From NCBI GenBank assembly GCA_012295275.1, contig CM022665.1:9072476-9136475 (forward strand): a DNA stretch of 64,000 nucleotides. Reading direction: 5' to 3'. Below, piece after piece: positions 13,816 through 35,900 of this stretch. The stretch's first letter is position 1. The number at the start of each line of letters is the position of its first letter. The notes beneath the pieces are model-generated. The model did no database searches, had not been told where the DNA came from, and worked only from the letters and a program-made list of their open reading frames with translations. This stretch comes from Chrysomallon squamiferum. Its lineage: Eukaryota > Mollusca > Gastropoda > Neomphalida > Peltospiridae. The position numbers and the translations under genes were made by a program.

Positions 13816-13909
13816 GGTTGCCTTGCCTTTCTCTGTGTTGCATACACGGCAGGAACGACTGGTCGTTTGCTTTGTGAGTCCACCACCAGGTGCTGTCTCC
13901 CGCGATTTT
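13816..13909 (-). other. Candidate internal coding exon, minus strand, 94 nt
   Basis: On the minus strand a strong acceptor (TTCTTCGGCCTCCCTAG, AG at 13910-13911) and donor ACC|GTAAGT (at 13815) bound 94 bases reading KSRETAPGGGLTKQ, then SCRVCNTEKGKAT. The basic run followed by a CxxC is somewhat like the C-terminal region of piggyBac-type transposases, but the similarity is weak and from memory only. The plus strand is also open here. Treated as a candidate exon or an old transposase fragment. Confidence 0.35.
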
Positions 13910-16900
13910 CTAGGGAGGCCGAAGAAAGCGCGTATAGAGATTTTCAACGCATTTCCAGACGATATAATTATATTTATTTTGTTTATTATGCGTGGGAAGA
14001 CGTTATGGTCTTTTAAATGCATCATTTTCCCAGGCATTGGAATGTTTATATGCTGCCTGTTTAAGTCGGTTACAATCTACCACAAAGAATTTTTAAGATG
14101 TAACTTGATACTGGAATTTTATACTGGTATCAAAACAAAGTACACAGGTCTTCGAATTTGGTTGTGTTAATCACATCTCCAGACTAAGACTTTTTGTTTT
14201 TAAATCAGTATAATAATACTATTCTTATATCTATATCTATATATATATTTACAAAGAGGTCGGAATGGAGCAATTTATTTACGTTGTATTTGTTGTTTTG
14301 CTAACTATTATATGTTTGTTGGTTGTTGTTTGTATTATTTTGGGGTTTTTTGGTTGTTTCTTTTTGTTTTTCTTTCTTTCTTTTTTGTTTGTTTGTTTTT
14401 TTGTTGTTGTTTTGTTTGTTGTTGTTGTTGTTGTTGTTTTTATAATGAAAATCAGTTCATTTTGAAAGTTAAGTCTTCCTAACACAATGACTGCACCCTC
14501 ACCCTTCTTTGTCGGCCTTCCAAAAGTTATTTCTACATCTGAAACCACGATCAAATGCATAAATAGTTACTTCATAGATAAAACAGCAATAAAAAATGTT
14601 GAGATGATTATCAGAGAGTAACCAGACTGGCTAAAATGTTAGCACATTATAGAAATGTTCGCGCTAAATAGTTTAACCAGATTTAATACTTTACGGCGCT
14701 GCATAATAACCTTAATGTTCAATACGGCAGGGGAATTTTTATTGATTTAAAATATTTCCTTCTTTTTTTTCACAAAATACTGACACAAAATAATTTCTGG
14801 ACATTATAAGCTCAGCAGTATTTCTTGACGTTATTATTTGTTTTCTTCAAAATTGTTGTTTATTGAAAAATCGGGGTTTTTAGATTTCTTTTTTGTATAT
14901 ATTATCAAAATATATTGTATAACTCATTGATATCAGTTTATCTTTGTTTTTCTTTAATTGTTTTAGCTCCAATCTAAATAAAATTCCATTTACTGTAACC
15001 TTCATATAAACATATAAATACACATATTCACGATGCAACAAAAATGTATACTCATTCACTACCACACACACACACACATACATACATACATAAAAGAATA
15101 CATATACAAATTTAATGCACGATACAAATTTATATATCTAATTAAAAGAGAAAATAAAAATGTCCAGCGATTAACCAGTAAGTTACAGCATCCTTTCCAA
15201 CGTGTATACCATAGTGCTGAAATGTTAAATGATTAAAAAAAAAACTTTCGTTAAATATGTATGGTAACATGCTTAATACCAGTAATATATACAACAGTTT
15301 ACATAACAAAATTACTTTAAAAAAAAACGATAGAACATTATTTTATCATATTTATATAATTAACACTAAATTACAGGAGTCTTTATAACATAAGACAGGA
15401 AGTGTTTTTCATACAAAATAAACACTATAAAACTCTATTTCGAAAGCCAAGTGATAGCTGGCTGTAAATGACTGACCTCTCTAGTTATTTCCCGTTTCAG
15501 AGCTCCACAATATCACACCAAAAGCTGTTGTTTGAATATCTTCTCGAAACCAGGAAAATAATAAAAATTAATATACAAAGGATCAACAGATGGTTTCGTC
15601 TCTGATTTTTTTTTTTTTTTTTTTTTTTTGATACAATAACATGAAATCTCAAGACCCACAACGCAGTCAAAAGCGCGCTTTTTGGTACAATTATCACTGG
15701 CAGATGAGCGTTATTTATGCACATTGTCAATTAATGAGAGTCAGTATGCTTTTAAAATAAACTGAAAAATGTTTAAGTGAATTGAAGTGGAAATTAAACG
15801 AATATATATATATACATACATGCATTTATATATTTTTACCAATAAAGGAAAACGTTTGAATAATGTCTACAAAATTAGTTAAACGCAGATTGCAAGTTAT
15901 AATTAATCAAAGATGAATGAATGGCATGTTTAGAGACACACCAACACAAAGACAATTATCGGGTTCTGGACGGCAGGAAGATGGTAAGACGTAATTAAAA
16001 TACTTTCTGAAGCAATTTCAAGTCCATTACAAACAAAATGTCGCGGTCGACAGATCGAACGTATCAGTAAGCTTTGCGTTGACGTCATAGTCTAGTTTAT
16101 TGAAAATCACTTAATTCCAGATAAGCACCGTTAAACAGTGACCAGATAAAATGGTAATTACTTGCTGTTATTTTGACAGACAGTAATTATTGTAAATAAC
16201 TGGTTAGATCATTATTAATTTCTTTTCCTTTTTATCCTGTGAAATATAAAAATGATGTGTCTGTTGTTGTTACAAACTGTTTTCTTTTCTTGTTGTTTGT
16301 TTTATTTATGTTTTTTTGTTTTTTTAATATAATTACTTTATTTGATTTAGGTAAATGAACATGCACACACTGTAATATTTGCGATTTAGTCATTCTGCTT
16401 ATCTTCCAGATATTTAATAATAATAATAATAATAACGATAACGATGATGATAATGATAGTGTAATACTTTTGCCTCCTGCAGTAATTTCAGTTAGTAGTT
16501 TGTCCTTCCATTTATTAATCATCAAGAAGTAATGAATTATTTTAATCATTTACTAGCATATTTCATTTATTATTATAATTATTATTATTATTATTTGATA
16601 TTACATTCTCATCATGTGTTGCAGAGGTTCTGATTCAAATTCAAATTAAGTAATTCAGAAGTTTATCTCTTTTATTATTAATTGCAGCAGATTTGTCTTT
16701 TCTGAAAACCATTATGTATGTGGTTGTATGTGTATCAGTGGAGTTGTTTCAGTTCCATCCAGAGTAAAAATGTATTCACATGATAAAATAAACGATAAAA
16801 TACCATTATCATCATCTTCTTCTTCATCATCATCATCGCTGTTGTTGTTATTATATGATTAATGCAACAAGCTTTTCCAATTAATTAGAATCATTAAATA

Positions 16901-17656
16901 GATGAAACAGTAAATAATCCTTTGCAAACTGCTAAGACATTTTATTATGAGATAGATAAAGTATAATAAGGTCAAGCACTGGTATATTGTGTGTAAGTAA
17001 TATATAATGTTACAAATAACATAACAAACGATATAATTTGTATACAGAGACCTATCTGATGGAAATGTGTTCAAAACAATGAACTTGTTATATGGTTTGA
17101 AATGATCGCAACAATTAAGTAATTTATTGTCTTATTTTATATTTTTATATATTTCTTTTCTTTATTTATTAGTGCGCTTAATTATTTTAGTTGTGAATTA
17201 CTTTTAAAACAGCAATAAAAGCAACAACAACAACACTAATTTGCAAAAGACGAAACATGCCTAAGTACAATTAGACATCAAATTGCTCTGTTCTTTTAAA
17301 ATTCATTGCACGATACCAACACATTTTTATCAATAGTTCATTAAATTAAAAGTTTAAATTGTGGAATTTTTTTTTTTTTTTTTTTTAATTACTATGATTG
17401 ATGCCTTGGAACATATAACTTCAGATATAGGGGACAATTGAGATGTAAATCCTACACGTGTAAGTGTAACACATAAGTGCTATCCATAAACAATGCTAAC
17501 GTAATAGTCAGTAGCTGTTTAAAATCTGAAATGTTATTTCAATACAGTTAATGCTTTATTTGTGCCATTTTTGACGCAACATGCACAGTCAATTTGTTTC
17601 ATAGCTTTTGACTTCAGTGCACCGTTATTTGAAGGAAAATACGTCAGAAGATAGCG

Positions 17657-25459
<7,803 letters not shown>

Positions 25460-25609
25460 CACAAAAACAGTTCTGTGTACATATGTGTATTTGTGGGAAC
25501 AAAGGTACATTTTCATTCACATGATTATATTCTAAATCATGAAGTTATTTTACACTGCATTTGACTGAAATTGGTCTTTGTTAATTTGTTTTGTTTTTCT
25601 GTAAATAAA

Positions 25610-28600
25610 TTGGGGAGAAAACTTGTTATTCGACTTTTTTATTCTTGTTTAAATCAGTATATTATGAAATAATTATCAAGATGTTTTTCAGATGCCAGGA
25701 TTCATGAAGTCAAAATAATTGCCCCTTTTGTATCAAACTTTGCCTTTTAATCCATGTCAGAGTTCTAAGTTGTGTTTTAAAAAAAAAAAAAAAAAAAAAA
25801 ATGGGAAGTATCAATGGTTTGTCCAATGACCTTATGATCATATTTTGCCAATCATATTTTGCCAGACCAGCAGACTTCAATTATTTTTGTCAAATTATAT
25901 TTATTAATCAATCATTGGATAAAAACTAAATATTTTATTATTATTGAACATCTGTTAAATATAGTTTTATAAAAAGCAAACGACTAAATATATAAATCAC
26001 AAACAACATTACATTAAAAATAACACTTCACTTGTCCAGCTTCATCAGTTTCAACCAGAAAGAACCCAGTGTAAAGATCATTCATTGTTTCTCTGCAAGT
26101 CTAATGACAAACATAAATCTCATTTTGCCATTCAGTTAATATAGCCATTCTATCTATCAATGGTCATGTGGAAGATAGTGTACCCAACTGCATAAACAGA
26201 TGCAAAAATGCATTGTTTTACTGTTGCAATTAGAGACTGATGATACAGTTCTTGTAAACTTTGAACACAAATTTTGAGACATGATAAATGACTGCAAAAT
26301 TACATGTAGGGGATGCAGTAAAGATAAAATTTACAAACTTACCCAAATAGGGACCTGAAATTAGGAATCAGGCTTCAAATAATCATAAACAAGCATAGGA
26401 ACAAAAAATGTCAAATAATTTTATCACTTATAAAATAAAGTATTTTGTAAAGGATGCGGTTTTATTAAAATATTGATACATATATGTAGATTTTATGTTC
26501 ATGTCACAACAACTTGGAAATATTTTATTGTTCCTTTTTGCCTTTATAAAACTTCTAATGTGTCTAGAAGAAATCACTTCTCCCTATTTTTCTAACCCTT
26601 CTTGAACCCTGATTGATGCATACTCAAAATGCTATAAAAGTTATATTTTCGCACAAAGAATCAGTACATTAGACACCTATACATGTAAACAAGACAACAA
26701 AATAAGTTTTGGTCAGGTTTTTATTCTACTAACATAACAAAATAAAACACAAAAGAAGTACATTTATCCCACTACGTGGTTAACAATTCAAATGAGTATC
26801 ATAATTCATTATCACATAAGAATATTAAAATGCTGAATATGACAAGACAAGAACAACAAAATATTAATTTATAACAGCTGCACTGAACAGAAAATATTCT
26901 ACTCTTGCTACGATATATTTACAGTGTTTTTTATAACCCCTACCCAACATATACACAAACCCATAAATCTGTTAGGGAATTTTCTGAAAGCACATTTAAA
27001 AAACAAATGTAAACAAAAAATAGAATAACATTTATTTTGTGGGGGTGGGGGGTTTATGTTGGTAACTTAGAACAGTACCTCTTACATAATTTCTGTGTCA
27101 CTCATCCTCAATTTTTCATCATAAAGTTTCAATCACAAAAAAAATGTCTTACATTTTTTTGTAATGTTTATATAATGGTTCCCTGGTATAATTTTATATA
27201 TAATTTATTTTGGCAATCAGCAAAGAAAAATAAATCATAAGTCTTTTATTTATTTATTTAGTTAGTTATTTTCTTTATTGTTGTTCTTTACAGATTAGCA
27301 TCCAAATAACAGTATTCAGTTTTTATATGTATACAAAACCTCTTGATTTTAATATGTAGTAATGAATGACAATAATGAACACAAAATAAGAAGCTGGAAT
27401 GAATGACTGAACTTAAAAGAAAACTGGTCTTCAATTCAATTTGGATAATTTAATGTTTCATTGTGCCATTGTCATAATTTGATTAGTCTTTGAACTGTTT
27501 GTAACACATATTCTGAAAAACAGAACAAAATACCAGCAAATTTAAAATATTGCATTTGATGCTAAGACCAGAAATAACAAAATGTTTCAAAAAAGGAATG
27601 TTGATTTGATCAAAGATGATCTTTTATTCAAGAATAAATAATGGATTGTCTTATCTGAAATCTAGTTTTGAACTGATTTTGTAGATGTTTTCTTTTTATG
27701 ACTGGTTACATCTTACATCTGATGCTATCTTTGTCATTAAAACATATAACAATAAGAATTAAAGCTTAATTTATAAATCTTTAAATGTCATTTAATCATA
27801 AATGACAAATGCTACAGAATGAAGAAACTCGACACTTCTAATAAGCTACCTTAACACGTCAGTTTAAGGAAAGCAAGAAAGTTTTGGTATGTGCAACATT
27901 TATTTTACAATGATATTGTGACTTATTATTCACAATGTTCTTATGTTAATGGTTAATATATACATCATAATAGCAATGTAACTTATTCTTTGAAAAATTA
28001 CCCTTCTATGTATCTACTGTTGCCACACTTGCTAAATATAAAATATAATAAATGTCATTTGTTTGAGAAAATCACAACAAATTATTCATGTTTTCATTAA
28101 ATATATTATAAAATTTATATAAATTTGTTCCAAATCCTGACAAACTGAAGTATGAAAATTTGCATTTCATTTAAAAATAAAATAAAAACACATTTCTCCG
28201 AGACACAAGTTACATATTGGGGAGTTATGGTTTGGCTGCCCCTGTGTTGTATATTGATGCAATAAATTGTTTATTTTTTAAATTTTATACCAGTATGCTG
28301 AAAAGTAAATAAAATGGAATTTAAAGTATTAAATTTAAGTTAATACTAACTGCAGTCATAACCTACGGTAAATTGTCCAGTAATTAATTATAAAATAAAT
28401 GAAACAGCAATTTCACTTTTTTAATTTATTTATTAAATAACTTCTTTATAAATATTTAACTATCGGTGCATGTTAGACAGTGAATGCTCAATTTCAATTT
28501 TAAACAAAAAAATCTTTGTAATATTAATAATTTAAATATTTACTTTGAAAATTTGTTAGAATATTTCTGCATTAATTACTCAATGTTACATAAATTTACC

Positions 28601-29194
28601 ATTTAGAATATTATATTAAAAAGAAAATGTAACTGTAAACTTAGACTGATTTCTAAAATGCAAGTGCACCAAAACTGAACAGTTCACTTATTTTTTATAT
28701 CACAATAATTCTGTCACAATATTAAAATGAAATTTAAAAAATATATATATATATTCAGTTCTGGAAATAAGTTGGAACTGAAATGTTAATTAAATAGAAG
28801 AAAATTGATTTGTCCTTTATGTTTTATGAGTACTAAAAGCTTTGGTGATACCTTTGAACTTACATCAAAATAAATCTATTTTTTTTGTTTTTTAATTACC
28901 TGCCTCTAAAATTTGAAAAACAGAATCTGCAGTCATCATTTTCCTTCACATTACTCTTTTCCAAACAATAAAGCTATAAATAAAAGATGATTTTTTGAAA
29001 CTCTTACATATTTACTTCATTACTACATTCCATTACAAGTTGCACATGTTTACATATTGCATTGATTATATAATTATTGCAACTGTGCTGTCACCACTAT
29101 TTCATGTTGTGATAAGTTAACATTTGTGACCATGATGTTAATATCTTCTATTAAGTAGCTGGAAAAGGATGAAGGATTGGTTAAATTAAAATAC
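25610..29194. other. Convergent intergenic region, YIPF4 to Kelch gene
   Basis: AT-rich and probably mostly 3' UTR and spacer for the two converging genes. No coding or repeat structure beyond a poly-A run at 25778-25801. Confidence 0.6.
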
Positions 29195-31054
29195 TTATGT
29201 ATCTACTTCGGGCCGAAAGACTTGAGAGAGTTTCCTTGTGTGGAGTTTGGCTGCAACACTTGCGTAACTTCGAATGTCACAGAGATCTGACTCAATAGTT
29301 TCCCATTCATTTTTCCATGGATCAAGTTTACATACCACATTGTAACGATATATCCGAAATGGAGTTCTCTGATATTCTGTGGTGCCACATGCATAAAGGA
29401 CACCATTAATTACCATCAGACCAACATTGTACATTTCTTCTGGAAGCTCTGGGCCCTGCCGCCACTGATTTTCTTGTATACTGTATATCTCCACTGATTT
29501 CAATGCTTCTCTGTTGATTGTATGAGTAAGATGAGAGTAAATCTGCCCACCAGCAACATAAATATCATCTTCAATAACCTGTGCACCAAAGTTAAACCTT
29601 GGTGTTGGCATTCCTGCAAGTGATGTCCATTCAGATTTGCGAGGATCAAATTTCATGACAACATTGTGAGCACCAACACCAGTCCTGCCACCTAGTAAAT
29701 ACACATCTGATCTGTAAGTTAATGTACAAAGGTCAACCAAAGTACATGGCATCATCCCAACATAGTTCCACCGGTTTGTAGCAATGTCGTAGCATTCTAC
29801 AATTTCTGTTGGATGCTGGTTAATGGTCAATCCTCCAAAGCTGAATATTTTTTCATCCAGGTAAACAAGTGTAAAGTTAGACTTTGGAAAGAGCATTGGA
29901 GCTTTGCTGATCCACTTGTTGTGGTCATTGTCATACAGGTAAAAATCCTTCCTTACAGATTCTTCATCATCAAAATCATCAAATGAATCATCAGATGGTG
30001 TGTCTCCATAATTTCCATGAAATATGTAGTTTCCTCCACCAACAAATATACTATTGTCTTCAGTGACAACCACAGCAGGATCTTCTACACAGTAGTATCC
30101 TGATCTTTCATCAAGCTGTGGGAATGTTTCCATCAGGAATGTTTCCCGTGTCAGAGGATTGTAGCAGTTTATGGATGGTTTACTCTGGACTAGGCCACCT
30201 ATGAAGAGCACACACGTTTCTGGCTGTATCATTCCCGATCTTAAGGATAAAGTAAAACTGTTTTCTCCATTGTATGACTCTGGACAGTATTCAAATTCAC
30301 GCATGTTTTCTAACAACATTAAGCATTTTTTACAGTTCTTAACAACTGAATTCTGAGCAATGTGATCCTCAATATATTTCACAGGAATGAGTCCAAGACG
30401 TACATGAGGAAGTAAACTGCCCATAAATTGCTTTCTGTTTTCCAAATCAAAATAAATCCAAAGAATTAATGCTTCAAAAACTGTTTCTTCTTTTTCCACA
30501 TTGAGTTCATCTGAAGAAAGAAACTCTGCAACACGTTCACATGGCAGATTGAGAAATTCTTCCACTTTAAATACCTCAGTGAAATTTTTTTCTATGAATT
30601 CCCTGGCCTTGACTTTTAAGTCTTCGCAGTTGTGTATACTGGCAAAATCATGTATCCCAACACAATTATTCACATCTAACTGCAACTCCATGAATTTTGC
30701 ACAGGCCTTTTGAACAGGCAGAATCTGAAATAAGGTTGAAGCAGCCAGGAGATTCTGAGCATTACCTCGAGTAATTTGTAAGTTGCCTGTGTATGCATAA
30801 TTTATAATCTGTGACACAGACTTGGGGTCCACTTCATATAATTTTATTTGTCGCTGTTTACTTTCATTCAAGTTAGTAGTAAACATTGCTTTAAAGTATG
30901 GGCTTGTTGCAGCCAGGACTGTTCTGTGACATGGAAAACGTGAATCTTGGACACAAATGACGATGTCAACCAGCTGCATTTCATCAAACATGGCTTTCAT
31001 TTCTTCCAGAACAGTTCCATTGTGGTCACCATTTTCAAAACACATTGACTCCAT
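29195..31054 (-). CDS. BTB-BACK-Kelch protein, KBTBD2/KBTBD8-like (intronless CDS)
   Basis: An uninterrupted 619-codon frame. A BTB domain spans about residues 20-125 (LVDIVICV, FPCHRTVLAATSPYFKAMF). A BACK domain follows at about 130-240 (SSDELNVEKEETVFEALILW). Kelch repeats run from about residue 280 to 600, with repeated double-glycine turns (FIGGL, FVGGGN, FSFGG, YLLGGR, YVAGG). An acidic insert, DDSFDDFDDEE, lies near residue 355 between two blades. Proteins of this layout bind cullin-3 through BTB-BACK and recruit ubiquitination substrates through the Kelch propeller. From memory the closest relatives are KBTBD2 and KBTBD8, but the orthologue is not settled. The start is the first ATG. 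On the minus strand a pyrimidine-rich acceptor (AG at 31090-31091) lies about 35 bases upstream, so a 5' UTR intron is likely. It converges on YIPF4 and diverges from MEMO1. Confidence 0.93.
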   Translation of the reverse strand: MESMCFENGDHNGTVLEEMKAMFDEMQLVDIVICVQDSRFPCHRTVLAATSPYFKAMFTTNLNESKQRQIKLYEVDPKSVSQIINYAYTGNLQITRGNAQNLLAASTLFQILPVQKACAKFMELQLDVNNCVGIHDFASIHNCEDLKVKAREFIEKNFTEVFKVEEFLNLPCERVAEFLSSDELNVEKEETVFEALILWIYFDLENRKQFMGSLLPHVRLGLIPVKYIEDHIAQNSVVKNCKKCLMLLENMREFEYCPESYNGENSFTLSLRSGMIQPETCVLFIGGLVQSKPSINCYNPLTRETFLMETFPQLDERSGYYCVEDPAVVVTEDNSIFVGGGNYIFHGNYGDTPSDDSFDDFDDEESVRKDFYLYDNDHNKWISKAPMLFPKSNFTLVYLDEKIFSFGGLTINQHPTEIVECYDIATNRWNYVGMMPCTLVDLCTLTYRSDVYLLGGRTGVGAHNVVMKFDPRKSEWTSLAGMPTPRFNFGAQVIEDDIYVAGGQIYSHLTHTINREALKSVEIYSIQENQWRQGPELPEEMYNVGLMVINGVLYACGTTEYQRTPFRIYRYNVVCKLDPWKNEWETIESDLCDIRSYASVAAKLHTRKLSQVFRPEVDT

Positions 31055-32328
31055 ATTGTTTGACTGACGTGATGTTATTTTATCATATTCTGTAATATAT
31101 TATTGAAAAAAAAAATAAGTAAATAAAATTTTAAAAGTTTTTGGTCTCTATTTTAATCAAAGAAAAAAAAAATGAAAGCAGAAACAATTAACACCGATAT
31201 TATTTATTTGATGATTCTGGATTTATATTTCATCAGATGGTAACGGTAATAATTACAATGACATGATCTTGATGATGAACTGATCGTCTGAGTTACTAAG
31301 ACAGCAGACTAAATTAAAATTATTTAGTAAATGGCTTTTATGTGCTGAAACTGTTTAATGGGGAAATAAATAAAACGTATAAATGAATGTTAACAAAAAT
31401 AAATATAATTTTAGATTTGTTTGCTATTTAGATGCAACCTTAATGTTGACAACTGTCGACGATTTTCTAGAAAGCTCCTGACTGCGATTTAAAATGCCAT
31501 AAGCAATAAAAATAAACAAATAGCATATGTGGCATTATATTATCACAGTTTTGTTACATGTACCTTAAAAGTAGTTGAGATCAGACATGTTTATTTGCTA
31601 CAAATTACTAATTACCTCACCAATGTATTATTTATGCTAGTGAAAATTAATGAAGACTGTCAAGACTCCGTTGAGTCACTGGTTAATCAGCGACATCTAT
31701 AAATTGTAAACAAGGGGAACCAACTCTACATTCTTAATTACTTCTAATGACATGATACAGTAGAGAGCCAAACATATTCTATTCTTTAAAACCAAAATAG
31801 ATTATTGTGCCAGTAGTTTGGTTTCCTTTAAAACTTCTTTCTGAAATAAAATAATATCAGTATTATTTTCTTATTACCTTTTTTTAAATATCACACATTT
31901 CCAGAAATGTATATTTTAAAAAAATCTATTCATACCCATTATAACTCTCACAATTGTTGAATTGATTTAAATAATTATTGCAACCACACTAGCTTAAAAT
32001 CCTTCTTTGACGGTACTTACGAATAGTCTAAATAGCCAAGTTCCAGAAAAAAAAAAAAAAAAAAAAAAAAACCCCTTCTTTGGTGGTCTAAGACCACCCC
32101 AACTCTGCATCACAATAGTTAAATATATCTGTTAAACGTTTCTGCACAATTACTCCATTAAACTGCCGATATAACATATGTTGAATACAAAAATTTATAA
32201 CACAGATCCAAGAAACTTGGAGAAAATACTTTAATGCCACAGCTAATAATAAACGAAAATGCGGTTGCAGTGAGGGGGAGTAAATATATTCTTTTGCAGT
32301 TTTTATTTCATGATGCTGATGCTGATGC

Positions 32329-32337
32329 TGATTATTA

Positions 32338-32392
<55 letters not shown>
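32329..32392. repeat. (TTA)n microsatellites near the Kelch/MEMO1 promoter
   Basis: ATT repeats here, another (ATT)n at 32829-32868 and a (GAAA)n tract at 32928-32985. Similar ATT/TAA tracts occur at 3181-3225, 52316-52362, 52700-52734, 52886-52924, 53045-53073, 61031-61056 and 63172-63205. Confidence 0.95.
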
Positions 32393-32397
<5 letters not shown>

Positions 32398-32520
32398 ATT
32401 AAATATGTTTAAATGAAAGAAATAACAAAACTGTTAGGCCTAATTATATGGCCTAGATGCAAGAACTGTCACTGTAGCTAATATCCTGGATGCTCGAACG
32501 CATGTGCAATACTGTCAAAT

Positions 32521-32639
32521 TTAACTTCCGGGAGTGCCTTTAGGCTTAACAGATGAAAACAAAGGTGTTATTTTTCATATTTTAATGTTGTTATCCTTGG
32601 CTTCTGAATTTGCATAATTAAATCAAGATTGGGTTAACG
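32521..32639 (+). promoter_or_regulatory. MEMO1 proximal promoter with ETS/GABP-type site
   Basis: ACTTCCGG at 32524-32531 is a consensus ETS/GABP site about 110 bases upstream of the MEMO1 ATG, typical of TATA-less housekeeping promoters. The Kelch gene starts in the opposite direction at 31054, so the 1.6 kb between may hold shared control elements. An AP-1-like TGAGTCA lies at 31672. Confidence 0.45.
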
Positions 32640-32826
32640 ATGTCAAAAGTGCGCCGTGCAACCCACGCTGGAAGCTGGTATTCTGATAATGGTAGGTTTA
32701 TTATGAATTGACAAACAGTTACAGCATGATGAGTTTCGAGTATCAACAGTCTAAACAGAAAATTAGCGTTGATTCATTCCGTGGCAGGTCATTTCGAACT
32801 GTATTTTTATTTATGTTTTAGTGTTC

Positions 32827-32869
<43 letters not shown>

Positions 32870-32926
32870 CTGCTTCTGTTTTATGAGTCATTAAATTACA
32901 GTGTTCACCAACAAAGAAAATAAATA

Positions 32927-32966
<40 letters not shown>

Positions 32967-35900
32967 AAAAAAGAAAGAACAACAACAACCTCAAAAGCCG
33001 AAGAAGAAAAAAAAAAAGAAAAGAAGTTTTCTGAACAAAGCTGAATGGGGTCTTTAAATATGATTATTAATTTTTATAAAAATAATGTATTTGTACAGAA
33101 ATTATTCTTAGATGAGTCATGTCATTAAATATTTGGCATACACACGATATACTTTTTTATATAATTTTTTTTTTTTATCAATGTATAAATATTTAATTTA
33201 ATTTATTAAGAAATGAATTAATGTTTGACGACACCTACACATTTCAATATATTTAAACAAGTTTTTTTCATAAACAGCTGTTAGGTGTTATACATTAACT
33301 ATATACTAAGTGTATTATTGAAGAAACACTACCATCACTCTAATCAATAGATATAAGTGCACCTTCTCAGACAGAAAAGCACACATACCATTTATAAAAA
33401 GGAGTAGCCCATGACATAATGAGTTTGTTGCTGATTATCTGTATGGTCATTAACTACATACTTAAAAATTAATTGCAAAATAAAATACTTATGGTTGTTG
33501 CTTTGTTTAACACATGACAACTATATTAGTACATTATGATATATAATGATTTGGCACTGAGGAAAACAAATAAAATGCCAGTATATTAATTAGTGATATT
33601 TTTCAGGTTCCTTACATACAAATAGAAATGCTGATGTCATCATTGATGCAGTTACCAAATTTTCATACAAACTTTTCATGCTGTTAGTAAATTTACAGCC
33701 ACATGTTTGAGAAATTCACACAACATAATAAAAATCCATTTTCCTTTGTGATGCTTCTACAACTTGTAATATTCTTTCAAACTAATCATTATCTAATATT
33801 TATTTCAGTTGATGAACTTACTTCTCAACTTGACAGCTGGTTGGCAAAAGCAAAGCCAGTCCATTCTCCAGCCAGGGCTATTATAGCCCCGTATGTACTT
33901 ATTTTAATTATTTATTTATTTTAAATACTTAATAATGTTTCTTAGGAGTAATGTTGTTAGTAATATTTTATTAGTACTAGTAATATTATTATTACTACTA
34001 CTGTTATTATGATTACTGCTAATACTGCTGATTGTACGAAAACTTATACTACTTCTTCTAATAATATTATGACATTAAACTTAAAAATAATAAATGAGAA
34101 CAGAAATTGTGTTTTTGTCGTATATATTCTTTGAATCATGCTTGTTTGCAACTCTTCCTTTGATTTCTTTAATTCATTTTGAAAAAGAATTGTTAAAATA
34201 TCTGAAGCATTTTCCATTTTTATTTATTTTTATTATTTTGTTTTGTTTTTACAGACATGCTGGCTACTATTACTGTGGTAGCTGTTCTGCACATGCTTAC
34301 AAGCAGATTGAACCAGCAAATATGTGAGTCTTTTGTGTCTGAAATACAGCTATATCTTTCAGGATGATTTTTTAATTTTGTTTTATTATTTTATTTCGTT
34401 CAATTCTTTTATTCTCTTTTTTTTTTTTTTTTTTTTTCTTTTGAATCAAAAAGAAATCAAATCATCATTTTCTCTGATTTAAGTTTATTTAATCTTATTT
34501 TTTTTTTAAATTTTTTTTTTTTTTTGAATGAATGACCGTGAAAAGTTTATGGGTTATTATATATAAACCATATATATAAACCAATTAAAACAATTTTATT
34601 TCTTTGATATTGTTTAGAGTAAAATTTTGTTTTATTAAACATACTGTGTTTGACTTCAGAATATTATGAATCATGTTAATGTATTAGTGTGCATATTTTA
34701 ATTTCAGACATAGAGTATTTATTCTTGGCCCATCACATCATGTACGTCTGTCTGGCTGTGCTCTTTCTTCATGTGAAAAGTACCAGACACCCTTGTATGA
34801 TCTATCCATAGATTCAAAAGGTAAACATCTGATCATTTTAGCATCTAAAGCAGATGTTATAAATATTCCTGGTTTACAAAGTTATTGCAGAGGATTTTTT
34901 TCACATTTTTAAAAGAATTGCTTTTATGCCTTTTTATCTCAGAAGAAAATCAATTAGCTATAGTCAGGCAGCATAACAAATGTGTAATCTGTTTGGTGTT
35001 GGAATATTCTAATAACATTTTCTAAAAATGATAAAATATTTCATCATTATAAGAGCTGTTTTTGGTAGTTCAGTTTTGAAAAATAAGCAGCTAGATTTCT
35101 TTTAATATAATTTTTAATTTTTATTTTACAAAGATAAACATTCCTCTAAAGAAACCTATCCTATCTTCTTTTCTTTAATTTGTAGACTTTTTAAAATTTG
35201 TTTTTGTTATTATTATTCTTTTTTTTCTTCTTTTATTACATTTGTTTTCTCTCTAGTCATCATTGCTGATCAGAAGCAGATTTTCAGTTCCATATTGCAT
35301 GCTTATGAAAAGGTCTTAATTTTAAAAACAATTGTAATATTTCTCTTGTTTATTTACAGTTTACAGTGATTTGTATGCCACTGGTTTGTTTGAAAACATG
35401 TCCATAGATACTGATGAAGAAGAACACAGCATTGAAATGCAATTGCCTTTTATTGCCAGAGTTCTGGAGAGGTAAGTTACGTTTCATGACAGCATTTCCC
35501 ATTTTTATTTTATACTCTAATCAGATTTAGAATAGTAAGCTTTACTGGTATTCCTTTCAAAGAAATATTGCTCTCAATGCCTAAAAGAGAGCAACTGAAT
35601 CATGTAGTCAGAATATAAATTTTGCTTGTGTTTGTGTGTGTGTAAGTAAATGTATATATGTATATGCTGGGGAAATGCCCTTTTTCTAGTCTGAGACTGA
35701 TTCATGATCTTTAGTACTGAACTATTCTTGAAAAATATGTGTTCATTGGTCACACTTTTGAAAATGTTTTAGTCTAGATGTCTGGTTATGTAACTGAAAT
35801 AATTTTTATTTGTTAGCAATCTTAGCAGATTAAACACTTCATTCTTTCCCAGATTTGTCAATAACAAGACTGTCAATTAGTGTTGTTTTTTTGTTCAGCA

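Larger units (their letters stand above)
8368..17656. other. Non-coding DNA with candidate exons
   Basis: A triplet-rich stretch (9000-9300) gives false frames on both strands. A GC-richer block at 9440-9740 ends on the minus strand in AAG|GTAAGT near 9522 and may be a 5' exon or a conserved non-coding element. The candidates at 12934 and 13816 are listed separately. The 500 bases before YIPF4 show no clear TATA box. Confidence 0.55.
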
